Positions 15,043-15,267 of a stretch of 15,267 bases of DNA are shown piece by piece (the stretch's first letter is position 1; each line of letters starts with the position of its first letter). This stretch comes from JBAXTZ01 sp041666525 (lineage in GTDB: Bacteria > Bacillota > Negativicutes > JBAXTZ01): the NCBI GenBank assembly GCA_041666525.1, contig JBAYGT010000028.1, positions 1 to 15,267 of the forward strand. Direction: 5' to 3'. The notes under the pieces are model-generated. The model worked only from the letters and a program-made list of their open reading frames with translations, did not search any database and was not told the DNA's origin. The position numbers and the translations under genes are program-made.

Positions 15043-15267
15043 GGGTCTGTGAAAAAAGTCTGTAAATAGCCAACTATGATAAAATTTAAATAATCGTAGG
15101 AGGCTATTTTTATGACTAAACGCAGAGCTCCAATGAACGAAGGAAGTGACACGGCTTTGTTGAAAGCGTTGTATCTCGCAACATTCGAAGCCACCAAAAA
15201 ATGGACGATGCCTGTAAAAGACTGGTCGAAAGTGTATGGTGAACTAACAATTATGCACGGCGACAGA
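15043..15267 (+). mobile_element. left part of a probable IS256-family element or deletion derivative
   Basis: A stretch starting GGGTCTGTGAAAAAAGTC (15043 onward) resembles the left terminal repeats of IS256-family elements. It is followed by a TATGAT-type -10 (15075-15080), AGGAGG and a transposase-like frame that runs off the window. The right end and target duplication are not visible, so the boundary is tentative. The 14906-15042 stretch between the pilin and this end holds nothing recognisable. Confidence 0.4.
15112..15267 (+). pseudogene. IS256-family transposase, C-terminal-type sequence only, runs off the edge
   Basis: The 52 codons in the window include ALLKALYLATFEATKKWT and a following MPVKDW segment with GELTIM. 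These match the C-terminal end of IS256/Mutator-type transposases, which lies after the catalytic DDE domain. Here this sequence begins nine to fifteen codons after an ATG (15112) with a perfect AGGAGG eight bases upstream, so the roughly 350 residues carrying the catalytic core are absent. The likely cause is an internal deletion joining the original start to the C-terminal end. It is expected to be inactive as a transposase but may still be translated. The end lies outside the window. Confidence 0.65.

Noticed and set aside
14937..15197. Minus-strand 86-codon open frame
   Set aside because: It is antisense to the IS end and transposase fragment, has no clear ribosome site and no recognisable motif.
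1..15267. CRISPR array, tRNA or rRNA genes
   Set aside because: No regularly spaced repeats with unique spacers, no tRNA cloverleaf and no rRNA core sequence were seen.

Overview
The window looks like part of the chromosome of a diderm (outer-membrane) bacterium. It encodes two secretin-domain proteins, a type IV pilin/pseudopilin, several Sec-type signal peptides and a gingipain-like protease homologue. Strong GGAGG-type ribosome binding sites, a DUF3795-type protein and a SpoIIE-type phosphatase point towards a diderm Firmicute such as a Negativicute, but the sequence alone does not settle this. No housekeeping gene is present to fix the taxonomy.

Left edge (1-525): a good sigma70-like promoter faces left, out of the window, and is followed by self-complementary sequence (possible structured RNA or leader). 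An AT-rich spacer and a startless remnant resembling an outer-membrane or secreted protein follow. Region 526-2223 (minus strand) is a two-gene operon: a secreted clan-CD (C25/gingipain-like) cysteine peptidase, then a small Cys-rich DUF3795 protein.

Centre (2409-9881): a histidine kinase and OmpR-type regulator are translationally coupled. They are followed by secreted protein A, two tandem short secretins on the opposite strand, and a coupled gene pair for secreted proteins B and C. The A and B-C promoters share one architecture: three 11-bp units containing CTTCAC, then exactly 17 bp, then TATAAT. A, B and C all end in a Ser/Asn-rich tail closing on a short LF(Q/H) motif. I infer a co-regulated locus in which the two-component system controls secreted proteins with a common C-terminal tag, with the secretins as possible export or anchoring partners. 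This is the best candidate here for an undescribed system.

Right part (9983-15267): a membrane Cache-like/HAMP/SpoIIE (PP2C) phosphatase, then a second two-component system (regulator then kinase, minus strand). A divergent type IV pilin-like gene has a different 11-bp repeat (TTGACA) in its promoter region. At the right edge is an IS256-family transposase piece that begins with C-terminal-type sequence yet has its own ribosome binding site and ATG, which suggests an internally deleted insertion sequence. Two hairpins (5558-5597 and 9894-9932) separate convergent genes and probably terminate both strands.
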